From Aquibium oceanicum (GTDB taxonomy: Bacteria; Pseudomonadota; Alphaproteobacteria; Rhizobiales; Rhizobiaceae): a DNA stretch of 64,000 nt. Below the pieces are notes generated by a model. That model saw nothing but the letters and a program-made list of their open reading frames with translations. It had not been told where the DNA came from and did not search any database. Position numbers and translations under genes: made by a program. Below are positions 19,719-29,108 of this stretch, piece after piece; within the stretch, counting starts at the first letter, position 1, and each line of letters begins with the position of its first letter. Location of the stretch: NCBI RefSeq assembly GCF_001889605.1, contig NZ_CP018171.1:2688501-2752500 (forward strand). The letters are read 5' to 3'.

Positions 19719-19839
19719 GCGCTTCTGCCCGTCGGGGCTCCCTCCCTGCCACGGGCAAGATCGCGCGATCCCGGCTCGCTGACGGACCGGTCGCGGCGCA
19801 ACGGAGATCGGAATCAGCTCCCCGCCCGAGAAGCATCGG

Positions 19840-22800
19840 TCACTCTAGAGCATCTTGCCCCGGTTCGGGAAGCAGGGACGACTGCTGACGCAGGCGCGCC
19901 CGGATGGTGACCGTGTCGGTAGAGACGCTGCAGGCGAGCCCGTGCTCGTCGCTCGTCGTCAGTTCGGCGGTGACGGTCCCGGGCTCGGCGATTTCGACGC
20001 GCACCTTCTCGCCGTCGCGCTCGTCGCCGTTGGAGAGCGACCAGTAGTGGTCGAGCGCGTCGCCGTCGGGATCATGCGATCCGCTCGCGTCGAGGACGTA
20101 GCTGTCGACCGCGCCGCCGATGTAGATGTCGGCGTCGGGGCCTGCGTCGGCAACAGGCGGCGCGTTGACGAAGACGTCGACCGTCTCGATCACCGACGCG
20201 CAGGAGGAGCCCGACCGGTCCGTCACCATCAGCCGCACCGGGTAGGTGCCGGGTGCGGTGAACGCGTGCGACACCTTCTCTCCGACCGCCAGTTGGCCGT
20301 CGCCGAAGTTCCAGTCGTAGGAAACGATCTCGCCGTCGGCGTCGAAGGAGCGGCTGGCGTCGAAGGAGACGATGGTTCCGGGGCAGGTCTTGCGCTCGGT
20401 TTCCACGATCGCCACCGGCGGCCGGTTGACTTTCACGAGCCTGGCGATCGGGGTCAGCAGCAATTCACCGGCCCGGTCGAGCGGACCGGTCACGGCGACC
20501 GAGTAGGTGCCGGGCTGGGCGAAGCTGTGCTCGGCCGTCGGCCCCATCGCCCGGGAGCCGTCCCCGAAGCTCCAGCGAAGCGCATTCGGATCGTCGACCG
20601 CCGGCAGGTTCGAAAGCGAAAAGGGCAGGCGTTCACCCGCGCAGGCGGATTCGGCCGTCACGATCTGCGTGCGCGGCGCATCTTCCACCTCGACGAAGAA
20701 CTCTGCCGTGTGTTCGCCGTTGCTCAGTCCGGTGCCGTCGCTGACGGTCAGCGCAGCGCGGTAGCGTCCGGGTCGGCGCCAGATATGACGAACCTCGACG
20801 CCGGTCGCCGTGCCGCCGTCGCCGAAATCCCACCTGTACTCGGCGATGCCGCCGTCGGGATCGTGCGACCCAGCGGCCGAGAGTTCGAGCGGCTGGTCCA
20901 CTTCGACCGAGCGGTCGCCGGCGACCACGGCGGTTGGCGCGGCGTTTATCGTCACGAGATGGATCGTATCGGCGCTTGCGCAGCCGCTTGCATCCTGCCC
21001 CGACAACGCCCGAAGCTGGACGCGGTAGACGCCGGGCTCGGCGAAGGAGTGGCGCGCGACGGCTCCCGAGCTCGTCGATCCGTCGCCGAAATCCCATTCG
21101 TGGCCGGTCACCTGGCCGCCGTCGATGAAGGACGGCCGTCCGTCGAAGGTGATCTCCTCGCCGACGGCCGCTGCCTTCGGCGCCGCGATCACAGCGCGAG
21201 GCGCGCTGAGCACCGTCACCTGCAGGTCGTCGCTGGAAACCGGAGAACAGAGGCCCAGATTGTCGCCTTCGATCTGGAGTGTGACGCGATAGGTGCCGGG
21301 ATCTGTGTAGGCGTGCTCGGGCTGGTCGCCGCCGCCGGTCTGGCCATCGCCGAAATCCCAGCTGAAGCGGTTCACGACGCCGTCGATGTCGGTCGACTTG
21401 CGGCCGTCGAAGCGAACCGTGGTGTTGGCGCAGACCTTGATGTCCTCGCCGGCATTCGCGACCGGCGCCGGCAGGATTGTCATCAGCGTCTCGTCGGCAT
21501 GCGAGCCGTTGGTGAGCCCCGATTCATCCGTCACTTTCAGGCGCACGCTGTAGGTGCCGGGCTCCTCGAACGTCTTGGTCGGGTTGACGATTTCGGACGT
21601 GCCGCCGTCGTCGAAATCCCAGGAATAGCGCAGCAGGCCGTTGTCCGGGTCGGTAGAGGAACTGCCGTCGAACACCACGACGTCGCCGACGCAGGCCTGC
21701 CGGTTTTCGCCGGCCACCGCCTGCGGCGCGCGGTTGATGCGCACGGTCATGGCGTCGCTGTGCCGGGCGTTCGACAGACCGCTTCCGTCGTCGACCGTAA
21801 GCAGCACCGGATAGACCCCGCCGGTCGCATAGGTGTGCTCCACCATCGGGCCTTCAGCGACGTTCCCGTCGCCGAGATCCCACCGGTATGCCAACCCGTC
21901 ATTGTCCGCGTCGGCCGAGGCGCTGGCGTCCAGCACGACCCGCAGCGTCTCGCTGAAGATGTCGCGGCCGGCCTCGGCGACCGGGGCGTGGTTCACGCGG
22001 ATGGTGACGTCGTCCTGCGCGGTGCGGTTGCCGGCGCTGGAATCGTCCGTCACCGTCAGGGTTATCGTGTAGACGCCGGGCTCGTCGAACCGGTGCTCGA
22101 CACGGTCGCCCTCGAGCACGGTATCGCTGCCGTTGACGTCCCACCGCCACGCCGTGATCTCGCCGTCGGAATCGCTGGAACGCTCACCCGAGAGCGCGAA
22201 CGTCTCGCCGGGCGCGACGCGGATGTCGGGTCCGGCCCGCGCCACCGGCGGTTGGTTCACAGTGACACGGATCTGCGAGAAGTCTGTCGCGTTCGCGTGC
22301 CCGCTGTCGTCCGTGACGATCAGTTCCACCGTGTAGATGCCGGGTTTCGCGAAGGCATGCGTGACGATGTCGCCCTCGGCCTTCGATCCGTCGCGGAAGT
22401 CCCACTGGTAGCGCGTGATCGTTCCGTCCGGATCGGCCGAGCGGCGGCCGTCGAATGTCAGAGTATCGCCCGGCGCCGCCACCATGTCGAAACCCGCGTC
22501 GGCGACCGGCATGGCATTGACCACGACCGTCATCTCGTCCGCTGCCTCGTTGCGGATCGTGCCGGAATCGTCGGCAATTGACAGCCGCACCTTGTAGGTG
22601 CCGGGTGCCCGGTAGGTGTGGCTCACCTTTTCGCCGGTGCCAGTGTCCCCGTCGCCGAAATCCCAGCGGTAGGAGGCGATCGTGCCGTCGTCGTCGCGCG
22701 AGGCGGACGCGTCGAACTCCACCACCGACGCCGTGACGCTCTGGTCGGGACCCGCTTCCGCGATCGGCGGTTCATTGACGCGGATGACGCGCTCGGCGCT

Positions 22801-25800
22801 CGCAGTGTCGTTCGAAAGCCCGGAATCGTCGCGGATGGTCAGCCGCGCCACATAGGTCCCCGACCGCGCATAGGCATGGACGGTCTCGCGGCCGTCGGCG
22901 CTCGATCCATCGCCGAACTCCCAGCTGTAGGACAGGATGTTGCCGTCCGGATCTGCGGATCGTGCTCCGCTGAACGCCACGGGCTCGTCGATGGCCGCGG
23001 GCCTGTTTTCGTCGACCCGCGCGACCGGCGTCTCGTTGGGCGCATCCAGCACGGTCACCGTCGTCGTGTCGCTGGCGGCGGCATTGTCCTGCCCGGACCC
23101 GTCCGTGACGGTCAGCGTCACCGTGTAGGTGCCCGGCGCGAAATAGGCGATCGACCGCCGCTCGCCCTGCGCCGTCTTGCCGTTACCGAAATCCCAGTGA
23201 TAGCCGACCAGGTTGTTGTCGGGATCGGCGGACTGGCCGGCGTCGAAATCAACACGCTGTCCGACGATGGCGCGCCGCGCGGGCCCGGCCTCGGCGACCG
23301 GCTGCGCGTTGCGCCGCTCCTCCACGAAAGCAACGAACTTCTTCTCGGTGATGCCGTTGTCGAGGCCCGAATCGTCGACCAGCGTCAGCTTGCCGAAATA
23401 GGTCCCTGGCGCGGCATAGGCGTGTTCGATAGCCGCCTCGTCGGAGCCGGACCCGTCGCCGAAATCCCACCGGATCCGCGTCACGAGCCCGTCCGGATCG
23501 GCCGCCGGCCGGGCGTCGAAGAGATACTCGACGCCGGTCTCCAGCGCCAGTTCGTTGTCGATTGCGATCTCCGGCGCCTGGTTGTAGGGATGCGTCACCC
23601 TCACCGTGAAGCGCGCGTCGCTCTCGGAACCGCGGCGGCCCGAATCGTCGCGCACCAGCACATGCACCTCGTAGTCTCCTGGCGCCGCGTAGGCATGCCG
23701 TGCCTGGTATCCGGACGCGCGCGCGCCGTCACCGAAGTCCCATTCGACCGCCACCACGTTGCCGTCGGGGTCGGTCGTTCCCGTCGCGTCGAACTCCACG
23801 ATCTCGTTGACGAAGGCCGCGCGGTCGCCACCGACTCGCACCTCGGGCGACACGTTCGCCCGGTTGGCGACGATCACCTCGAACTCCGTCTCGGCCCGGT
23901 CGTTCGGCTTGCCCGAATCGTCGGTGACGGTCAGCGACGCCCGGTAGGTGCCGGGGGTGTGGTAGACGTGGTCGACGCTCATGCCGCCGCGGGTGACGCC
24001 GTCGCCGAAATCCCAGTCGTAGGAAAGGATGGAACCGTCCGGATCACGCGAGATCGATCCGTCGAAACGCACGGTTTCGCCAACGACCGTCTCCCGGTCG
24101 CCTCCGCCGTCAGCGACCGGCGGCTCGTTGCCGGATTCCACGACAGTCACGGTATACTCCGCGCTCGTCGTCCCGTTCGCCAGTCCAGAATCGTCGGTGG
24201 CCGTTACCACGATCCTGTAGGTGCCGGGCGCGGCGAAGGAGTGCCGCACCACCGGTCGCGCGCCCGTCGAACCGTCGCCAAAATCCCATTCCACGGCGGT
24301 GATCGCGCCGTCGCCGTCGTGGGCGCCCGTTGCATCGAAGAGGCCAGGCATGCCGACGACCAGCCGGTCGGGCAGCGCGACCGCGTCGAGTTCAGGCGCA
24401 GCGTTGACGAAGACCTGCGCCTCGTCACGTGCGACGCTGTTTTCCGCGCCGCGCCCGTCGTCGACAGTCAGCCGCACGGTGTACGTGCCGGGCGCGTTGT
24501 AGGTGTAGGAGATCTTCGCACCGTCCGCCGCGCCGCCGTCCCCGAGATCCCAGGCGAAGCCGTGCCGGTCGCCATCCGCGCCGCTGTCATCTCCGGCGTC
24601 GAAGGAGATCGCCTCGCCGAGCGCGATGCGCCTGTCGCCGCCGGCATTGGCGACGGGCGGGGCGTTGACGGCGATGGTGGCGCTGGCGGAAGCCTCGTTG
24701 CAGGGATTGTCGGAGCTGTCGGTGACGGTGAGGCCGACCGTGTAAGTGCCGAACCGTTCGTAGCGGTGCGCCGGCCGGCCGAAATCGGCGTCGCCGGCCT
24801 CCTGCACCAGTTCGGTCCCGTCGCCGAAATTCCAGTGGTAGCGCGCGATCCGCGTGCCTTCGGGCAGCGACGGGCTGGTCGAGGCGGTGCCGTCGAAGAT
24901 CACCTCGGCGCCCTGGGCCACCAGTTCCGGCGCGGTGAAGGCAGCGACCGGCGGCGGCTTGATGAAGAAGGAGAAGTCGCGCGCCGCACCTGCAGCCACC
25001 ATGCCCGAAGCGTCGAGCACCTCCAGCCGGGCAGGGTGAACGCCATCCTCCTCGAAGGCCTGTTCGATCGTCGCCCCGTCCTTCCATTCGCCAGTCTCGC
25101 CGAAGCGCCAGCGCCAGGTCAGCGGCTCGCCGTCGGGATCGAGCGAAGCGGCGGCGTCGAATCGCATGGAGCGGCAGGAGAGGGGAGTCACGTTGAGGGC
25201 GATCTCGGGTCGCCGGTTGGGGGAAAAGACGCGTACGGGAAGCTCGACCGCCACCGGCCGCAGCGCCGGATCCGCGCCGTCTTCTACGATCGCGCCGACG
25301 AAGACGGTGAGGTCGTTGGGCATCTCGCCGCCGCCGGCCGCCGTCACCGAGCCCTGTTCGCCGGGCTCATCGCCGCGCAGCGTCACCTCGGCGCCACGCC
25401 ACTCGCTCTTGCCGGAGGCGGGCAGTCCCAGGGAGCGGAAGCGGCCCTCATAGGCGATGCGCCCGCCGGCCGCGTCGAAGTTCTCGACACTGAGCGCGAT
25501 GGCATCGGCGGGTACCATGAAGCGTAGTTCGGCGAGCTGCCGCCCCGCCGGCACCTGGATCGTCGGCACGTAGGCGTAGAGCCGCGCTCTGTCGGGACTG
25601 CGGTTCTCGCTCACCGACGAACTCAGCGCCACGTCGAAGACGTTGCCGTCGTTGCCCGACACGCCCTCGACCAGGAGCACGAACTCGCGGCGGTTCTCTC
25701 CGGCATCGGCGCCGTCGTCCGCATCGACCGAGAACAGCGTCACCCATCGCCCGTCGGCCTCGTCGTCGCGGCCGAACGCGACGGTGCCGAGCGGCTCGCC

Positions 25801-26232
25801 CGTCACGCTTTCCTGCACCACGCCTGCCGCGTCGCGCCAAAGCCGCGCCTCGCTGCCGGCGCCGAACAGGGCAAACCGGATCGAGGAGTTGAAGCCGCCC
25901 TTCGGCTCGTCGATCGTGCCGCCCGTGTCGGGATCGAACACCCGCACATGCACCCGCCCCGCATCCGCCGGCACAGACAGTCGGATCAGCTGCCGGAAAT
26001 CATGATCCCCTTCGTTGATGCGAGCATCCGGCCCGAACGTCACCAGGCGGGGGTTGGCGGGTTCCTCGCGGATGCCTGCGAAGGCCGCAAGCCGCGGCAG
26101 GTTCTCCCGGATCGCGTCGGCATTCACCCACGCCAACACCGGCGCCACCACCGAAACCATGCCGGCCAGCATCAGCGCCAGCTTGCGTCCGAGTGTGGTG
26201 GCGAGCAGGGCGGAAAGCAGCCGGCCGGTCAT
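19840..26232 (-). CDS. Giant exported PKD-repeat protein (about 20 repeats)
   Basis: A 2130-aa protein. Residues ~15-37 form a membrane anchor or uncleaved signal. Residues ~60-350 are a non-PKD domain shared with the upstream paralogue (RLVTFGPDARINEGDHDF). From ~355 to ~2110 I count about 20 tandem PKD domains of roughly 88 aa, each marked by a WDFGDG-like motif and a HxYxxPGxYxVxLxVxD strand; a few are degenerate (WDVNGSD, WSLSNG). PKD domains are Ig-like modules of surface proteins that mediate protein or carbohydrate contacts. No sortase, autotransporter or T9SS-type end is visible. It overlaps the upstream PKD gene by 4 nt (ATGA). The role is unknown; a periplasm-spanning or surface structural protein is likely. 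Confidence 0.9.
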   Translation of the reverse strand: MTGRLLSALLATTLGRKLALMLAGMVSVVAPVLAWVNADAIRENLPRLAAFAGIREEPANPRLVTFGPDARINEGDHDFRQLIRLSVPADAGRVHVRVFDPDTGGTIDEPKGGFNSSIRFALFGAGSEARLWRDAAGVVQESVTGEPLGTVAFGRDDEADGRWVTLFSVDADDGADAGENRREFVLLVEGVSGNDGNVFDVALSSSVSENRSPDRARLYAYVPTIQVPAGRQLAELRFMVPADAIALSVENFDAAGGRIAYEGRFRSLGLPASGKSEWRGAEVTLRGDEPGEQGSVTAAGGGEMPNDLTVFVGAIVEDGADPALRPVAVELPVRVFSPNRRPEIALNVTPLSCRSMRFDAAASLDPDGEPLTWRWRFGETGEWKDGATIEQAFEEDGVHPARLEVLDASGMVAAGAARDFSFFIKPPPVAAFTAPELVAQGAEVIFDGTASTSPSLPEGTRIARYHWNFGDGTELVQEAGDADFGRPAHRYERFGTYTVGLTVTDSSDNPCNEASASATIAVNAPPVANAGGDRRIALGEAISFDAGDDSGADGDRHGFAWDLGDGGAADGAKISYTYNAPGTYTVRLTVDDGRGAENSVARDEAQVFVNAAPELDAVALPDRLVVGMPGLFDATGAHDGDGAITAVEWDFGDGSTGARPVVRHSFAAPGTYRIVVTATDDSGLANGTTSAEYTVTVVESGNEPPVADGGGDRETVVGETVRFDGSISRDPDGSILSYDWDFGDGVTRGGMSVDHVYHTPGTYRASLTVTDDSGKPNDRAETEFEVIVANRANVSPEVRVGGDRAAFVNEIVEFDATGTTDPDGNVVAVEWDFGDGARASGYQARHAYAAPGDYEVHVLVRDDSGRRGSESDARFTVRVTHPYNQAPEIAIDNELALETGVEYLFDARPAADPDGLVTRIRWDFGDGSGSDEAAIEHAYAAPGTYFGKLTLVDDSGLDNGITEKKFVAFVEERRNAQPVAEAGPARRAIVGQRVDFDAGQSADPDNNLVGYHWDFGNGKTAQGERRSIAYFAPGTYTVTLTVTDGSGQDNAAASDTTTVTVLDAPNETPVARVDENRPAAIDEPVAFSGARSADPDGNILSYSWEFGDGSSADGRETVHAYARSGTYVARLTIRDDSGLSNDTASAERVIRVNEPPIAEAGPDQSVTASVVEFDASASRDDDGTIASYRWDFGDGDTGTGEKVSHTYRAPGTYKVRLSIADDSGTIRNEAADEMTVVVNAMPVADAGFDMVAAPGDTLTFDGRRSADPDGTITRYQWDFRDGSKAEGDIVTHAFAKPGIYTVELIVTDDSGHANATDFSQIRVTVNQPPVARAGPDIRVAPGETFALSGERSSDSDGEITAWRWDVNGSDTVLEGDRVEHRFDEPGVYTITLTVTDDSSAGNRTAQDDVTIRVNHAPVAEAGRDIFSETLRVVLDASASADADNDGLAYRWDLGDGNVAEGPMVEHTYATGGVYPVLLTVDDGSGLSNARHSDAMTVRINRAPQAVAGENRQACVGDVVVFDGSSSTDPDNGLLRYSWDFDDGGTSEIVNPTKTFEEPGTYSVRLKVTDESGLTNGSHADETLMTILPAPVANAGEDIKVCANTTVRFDGRKSTDIDGVVNRFSWDFGDGQTGGGDQPEHAYTDPGTYRVTLQIEGDNLGLCSPVSSDDLQVTVLSAPRAVIAAPKAAAVGEEITFDGRPSFIDGGQVTGHEWDFGDGSTSSGAVARHSFAEPGVYRVQLRALSGQDASGCASADTIHLVTINAAPTAVVAGDRSVEVDQPLELSAAGSHDPDGGIAEYRWDFGDGGTATGVEVRHIWRRPGRYRAALTVSDGTGLSNGEHTAEFFVEVEDAPRTQIVTAESACAGERLPFSLSNLPAVDDPNALRWSFGDGSRAMGPTAEHSFAQPGTYSVAVTGPLDRAGELLLTPIARLVKVNRPPVAIVETERKTCPGTIVSFDASRSFDADGEIVSYDWNFGDGQLAVGEKVSHAFTAPGTYPVRLMVTDRSGSSCASVIETVDVFVNAPPVADAGPDADIYIGGAVDSYVLDASGSHDPDGDALDHYWSLSNGDERDGEKVRVEIAEPGTVTAELTTSDEHGLACSVSTDTVTIRARLRQQSSLLPEPGQDALE
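24640..26050 (-). repeat. Duplicated 1.4 kb segment, copy A
   Basis: This part of the giant PKD gene (about residues 62-530) is collinear and nearly identical in nucleotides to 27582-29018 in the neighbouring PKD gene. The offset is 2942 bases at the low end and 2963 at the high end; the 21-base difference is accounted for by one seven-codon indel. Over roughly 25190-25400 only a handful of mostly third-position changes are visible. Confidence 0.9.
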
Positions 26233-29108
26233 TGGGCGCCTCCCGCTGAATCCTGGGCGACGGTGACCTTTACGACGGTCTCCGCGCTGAGCGCCGGCGC
26301 ACCGTCATCCGTCACCGCGAGGCGCACCTGGAAGATGCCCGGGTCGTGGAAGGCATGGCGCGGCGCAGCCTGCGCTGAGGTCCCGCCATCGCCAAAATCC
26401 CAAGCATAGGCCATCACGTTGCCGTCGGGGTCGTGCGAACCCCTGCCGTCGAACGAAACGATCTGCCCCGTCTTGACAGTTATCGCGGAGCCTGCGTCGG
26501 CAACCGGCGGCTGATTTTGCGCCGCCGCGACCGCGACTGTCAGCGTATCGGTCGCTGTCAGCGTCTCGTGCGGCCCGTCGTCGGTGACCGTCAGGGCAAC
26601 CGTATAGGTGCCGGGAAACTGGTAGACGTGCCGGACCCCGATGCCGGAGGCGCGGTTGCCGTCACCAAAGTCCCATTCGTGAGTCAGGATCGACCCGTCC
26701 GGATCGCGCGAGGCACGGGCATCGAGCGCGATTTCCTCACCCGCGACCGCGGCGATATCGGACCCGGTCTCCGCCAGCGGAGCGAGGTTGGCCTGGTTGG
26801 CGACGATCACATCGAAGTCGAAGCCGACCCGCGCCGGCTCGGGCAACCCGTTGTCCAGCAATTCCAGCCGGCCCTCATAAGTGCCTGGCGCGCGGTAGAG
26901 ATGCTCGACCACCGGACCGGTGCCCCGCGTCCCGTCGCCGAAATCCCATTCGTAGGCGATGATGGAGCCATCCCGGTCGTCCGCAGCCGAGGCATCGAAG
27001 CGGATCGGGCGCCAGGTGGTGGCGGCGAACTCGGCGGGGAACTGCGCCACCGGCGGGCGGTTTTCCGCCGGCAGGACCGTGATCGTCGCCGAATCGATTG
27101 CCCTTTCGCCTTCGCCGGGTCCGTCGTCGCCCACTGTCAGCGTCGCCACGTAGCGGCCCGGTTCCCAGTAGGTGTGCTCGATCGCCGGAATGTCGCCGCC
27201 CGTGCCGTCGCCGAAGTCCCAGCCATGGAAGAGGATCTCGCCGTCGGGATCGGTGGACGCCCCCGCGTCGAAGCGCACGGCCTCGCCGGCATGGACCGTC
27301 CTGTCGCCGCCGGCGTCGGCCGTCGGACGCCGGTTGGCGGCTTCCTCCACGACGACCTCGATCGTGTCGATCCCCTTGGCCGTGTCGAACGCCGTGTCGT
27401 CGAGGACTGTCAGGCGGACCTGGTAAACGCCGGGGCGATGGAAGGAGTGGGGAACCGAGGGGCCTACAGCGCGAGAGCCGTCGCCGAAATCCCAGATATA
27501 GGACACGATCGAGCCGTCAGGATCTCGCGATAAACCTGCGTCGAACACATGGATTTCGCCCGCCGTCAGCCGCCTGTCACCCCCCGCATTTGCGACCGGC
27601 GGAGCATTGATTGCGATTGTGGCGGTGGCGGAAGCCTCGTTGCAGGGGTTGTCTGAACTGTCGGTGACGGTGAGGCCCACCGTGTAGGTGCCGAACTTTG
27701 CATAGCGGTGCATCGGCCGGCCGAAATCGGCGTCGCCGGCCTCCTGCACGATCTCGGTGCCGTCGCCGAAATCCCAGCGGTAGCGGGCGATCCGCGTGCC
27801 TTCGGGCAGCGACGGGCTGGTCGAGGCGGTGCCGTCGAAGATCACCTCGGCGCCCTGGGCCACTAGTGCGGGCGCGGTGAAGGCAGCGACCGGCGGCGGC
27901 TTGACGAAGAAGGAGAAGTCGCGCGCCGCACCCGCAGCCACCATGCCCGAGGCGTCGAACACCTCCAGCCGGGCAGGGTGGACGCCATCCTCCTCGAAGG
28001 TCTGCTCGAGCGTGGCCCCGTTCTTCCATTCGTCGTTGTCGCCGAAGCGCCAGCGCCAGGTCAGCGGCTCGCCGTCGGGATCGAGCGAAGCGGCGGCGTC
28101 GAAGCGCATGGAGCGGCAGGAGAGGGGAGTCACGTTGAGGGCGATCTCGGGTCGCCGGTTGGGGGAAAAGACGCGTACGGGAAGCTCGACCGCCACCGGC
28201 CGCAGCGCCGGATCCGCGCCGTCTTCTACGATCGCGCCGACGAAGACGGTGAGGTCGTTGGGCATCTCGCCGCCGCCGGCCGCCGTCACCGAGCCTTGTT
28301 CGCCGGGCTCATCGCCGCGCAGCGTCACCTCGGCCCCGCGCCACTCGCTCTTGCCTGAGGCGGGCAGTCCCAGGGAGCGGAAGCGGCCTTCGTAGGCGAT
28401 GTGCCCGCCGGCTGCGTCAAAATTCTCGACGCCGAGCGCGATGGCATCGGCGGGTACCATGAAGCGTAGTTCGGCGAGCTGCCGCCCCGCCGGCACCTGG
28501 ATCGTCGGCACGTAGGCGTAGAGCCGCGCGCCGTCCGGCTTGCGGTTCTCGCTCACCGACGAACTCAGCGCCACGTCGAAGACGTTGCCGTCGTTGCCCG
28601 ACACGCCCTCGACTAGGAGCACGAACTCGCGGCGGTTCTCTCCGGCATCGGCGCCGTCCTGTCGCGGCCGTCGACCAGCGGCCGCGTCGACCGAGAACAG
28701 CGTCACCCATCGCCCGTCAGCTGCGTCGTCGCGGCCGAACTCGACCGCACCGAGCGGATCGCCCGTCACGCTTTCCTGCACCACGCCTGCCGCGTCGCGC
28801 CACAGCCGCGCCTCGCTGCCGGCGCCGAAAAGGGCAAAGCGGATCGAAGAGTTGAAGCCGCCCTTGGGCTCGTCGAGCGTACCCCCGGTGTCGGGATCGA
28901 ACACCCGCACATGTACCCGCCCCGCATCCGCCGGCATCGACAGCCGGATCAGCTGCCGGAAATCATGATCCCCCTCGTTGATGCGCGCATCCGGCCCGAA
29001 CGTCACCAGGCGAGGGCTCGGTTCGCGCTCGGCCGGCATCGCCAGCCCGGAGCCGCCGAGCAGCACGAGAGCGGCCAGCGCCGCTTGCCGGATCATATTG
29101 ACCGTCAC
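26229..29108 (-). CDS. Exported PKD-repeat protein (about 7 repeats)
   Basis: A 959-aa paralogue of the giant PKD protein. A signal peptide (MIRQAALAALVLLGGSGLA with cleavage near MPAE) is followed by the shared N-terminal domain (about 31-340), then seven PKD domains, each with a W-x-FGDG-like motif, the first degenerate (WRFGDNDEW). It overlaps the upstream FecR gene by a GTGA and the downstream giant gene by an ATGA. GTG at 29108 gives the coupled start; the ATG at 29096 is an alternative that begins exactly at the signal peptide. It contains an extra seven residues (AAGRRPRQ region) absent from the paralogue. Function unknown; presumably periplasmic or surface. Confidence 0.88.
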   Translation of the reverse strand: MTVNMIRQAALAALVLLGGSGLAMPAEREPSPRLVTFGPDARINEGDHDFRQLIRLSMPADAGRVHVRVFDPDTGGTLDEPKGGFNSSIRFALFGAGSEARLWRDAAGVVQESVTGDPLGAVEFGRDDAADGRWVTLFSVDAAAGRRPRQDGADAGENRREFVLLVEGVSGNDGNVFDVALSSSVSENRKPDGARLYAYVPTIQVPAGRQLAELRFMVPADAIALGVENFDAAGGHIAYEGRFRSLGLPASGKSEWRGAEVTLRGDEPGEQGSVTAAGGGEMPNDLTVFVGAIVEDGADPALRPVAVELPVRVFSPNRRPEIALNVTPLSCRSMRFDAAASLDPDGEPLTWRWRFGDNDEWKNGATLEQTFEEDGVHPARLEVFDASGMVAAGAARDFSFFVKPPPVAAFTAPALVAQGAEVIFDGTASTSPSLPEGTRIARYRWDFGDGTEIVQEAGDADFGRPMHRYAKFGTYTVGLTVTDSSDNPCNEASATATIAINAPPVANAGGDRRLTAGEIHVFDAGLSRDPDGSIVSYIWDFGDGSRAVGPSVPHSFHRPGVYQVRLTVLDDTAFDTAKGIDTIEVVVEEAANRRPTADAGGDRTVHAGEAVRFDAGASTDPDGEILFHGWDFGDGTGGDIPAIEHTYWEPGRYVATLTVGDDGPGEGERAIDSATITVLPAENRPPVAQFPAEFAATTWRPIRFDASAADDRDGSIIAYEWDFGDGTRGTGPVVEHLYRAPGTYEGRLELLDNGLPEPARVGFDFDVIVANQANLAPLAETGSDIAAVAGEEIALDARASRDPDGSILTHEWDFGDGNRASGIGVRHVYQFPGTYTVALTVTDDGPHETLTATDTLTVAVAAAQNQPPVADAGSAITVKTGQIVSFDGRGSHDPDGNVMAYAWDFGDGGTSAQAAPRHAFHDPGIFQVRLAVTDDGAPALSAETVVKVTVAQDSAGGAQ
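27582..29018 (-). repeat. Duplicated 1.4 kb segment, copy B
   Basis: Counterpart of 24640-26050, lying in direct orientation about 2.95 kb away within the same operon. It carries a 21-base in-frame insertion near 28660-28685 compared with copy A. Such long direct repeats invite unequal crossing-over or gene conversion. Confidence 0.9.

Noticed and set aside
19855-25527. Two very long plus-strand open frames (908 and 969 codons) opposite the giant PKD gene
   Set aside because: They run antisense to a clear repeat protein; their translations are Arg/Gly/Val-rich with no domain and repeat only because the PKD repeats do. High GC removes stop codons on the opposite strand.
19840-29108. Regular repeated units considered as a CRISPR or DNA tandem repeat array
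   Set aside because: The period (about 260 bases) and degenerate units reflect protein-level PKD repeats; there are no identical short repeats with unique spacers and no cas genes.
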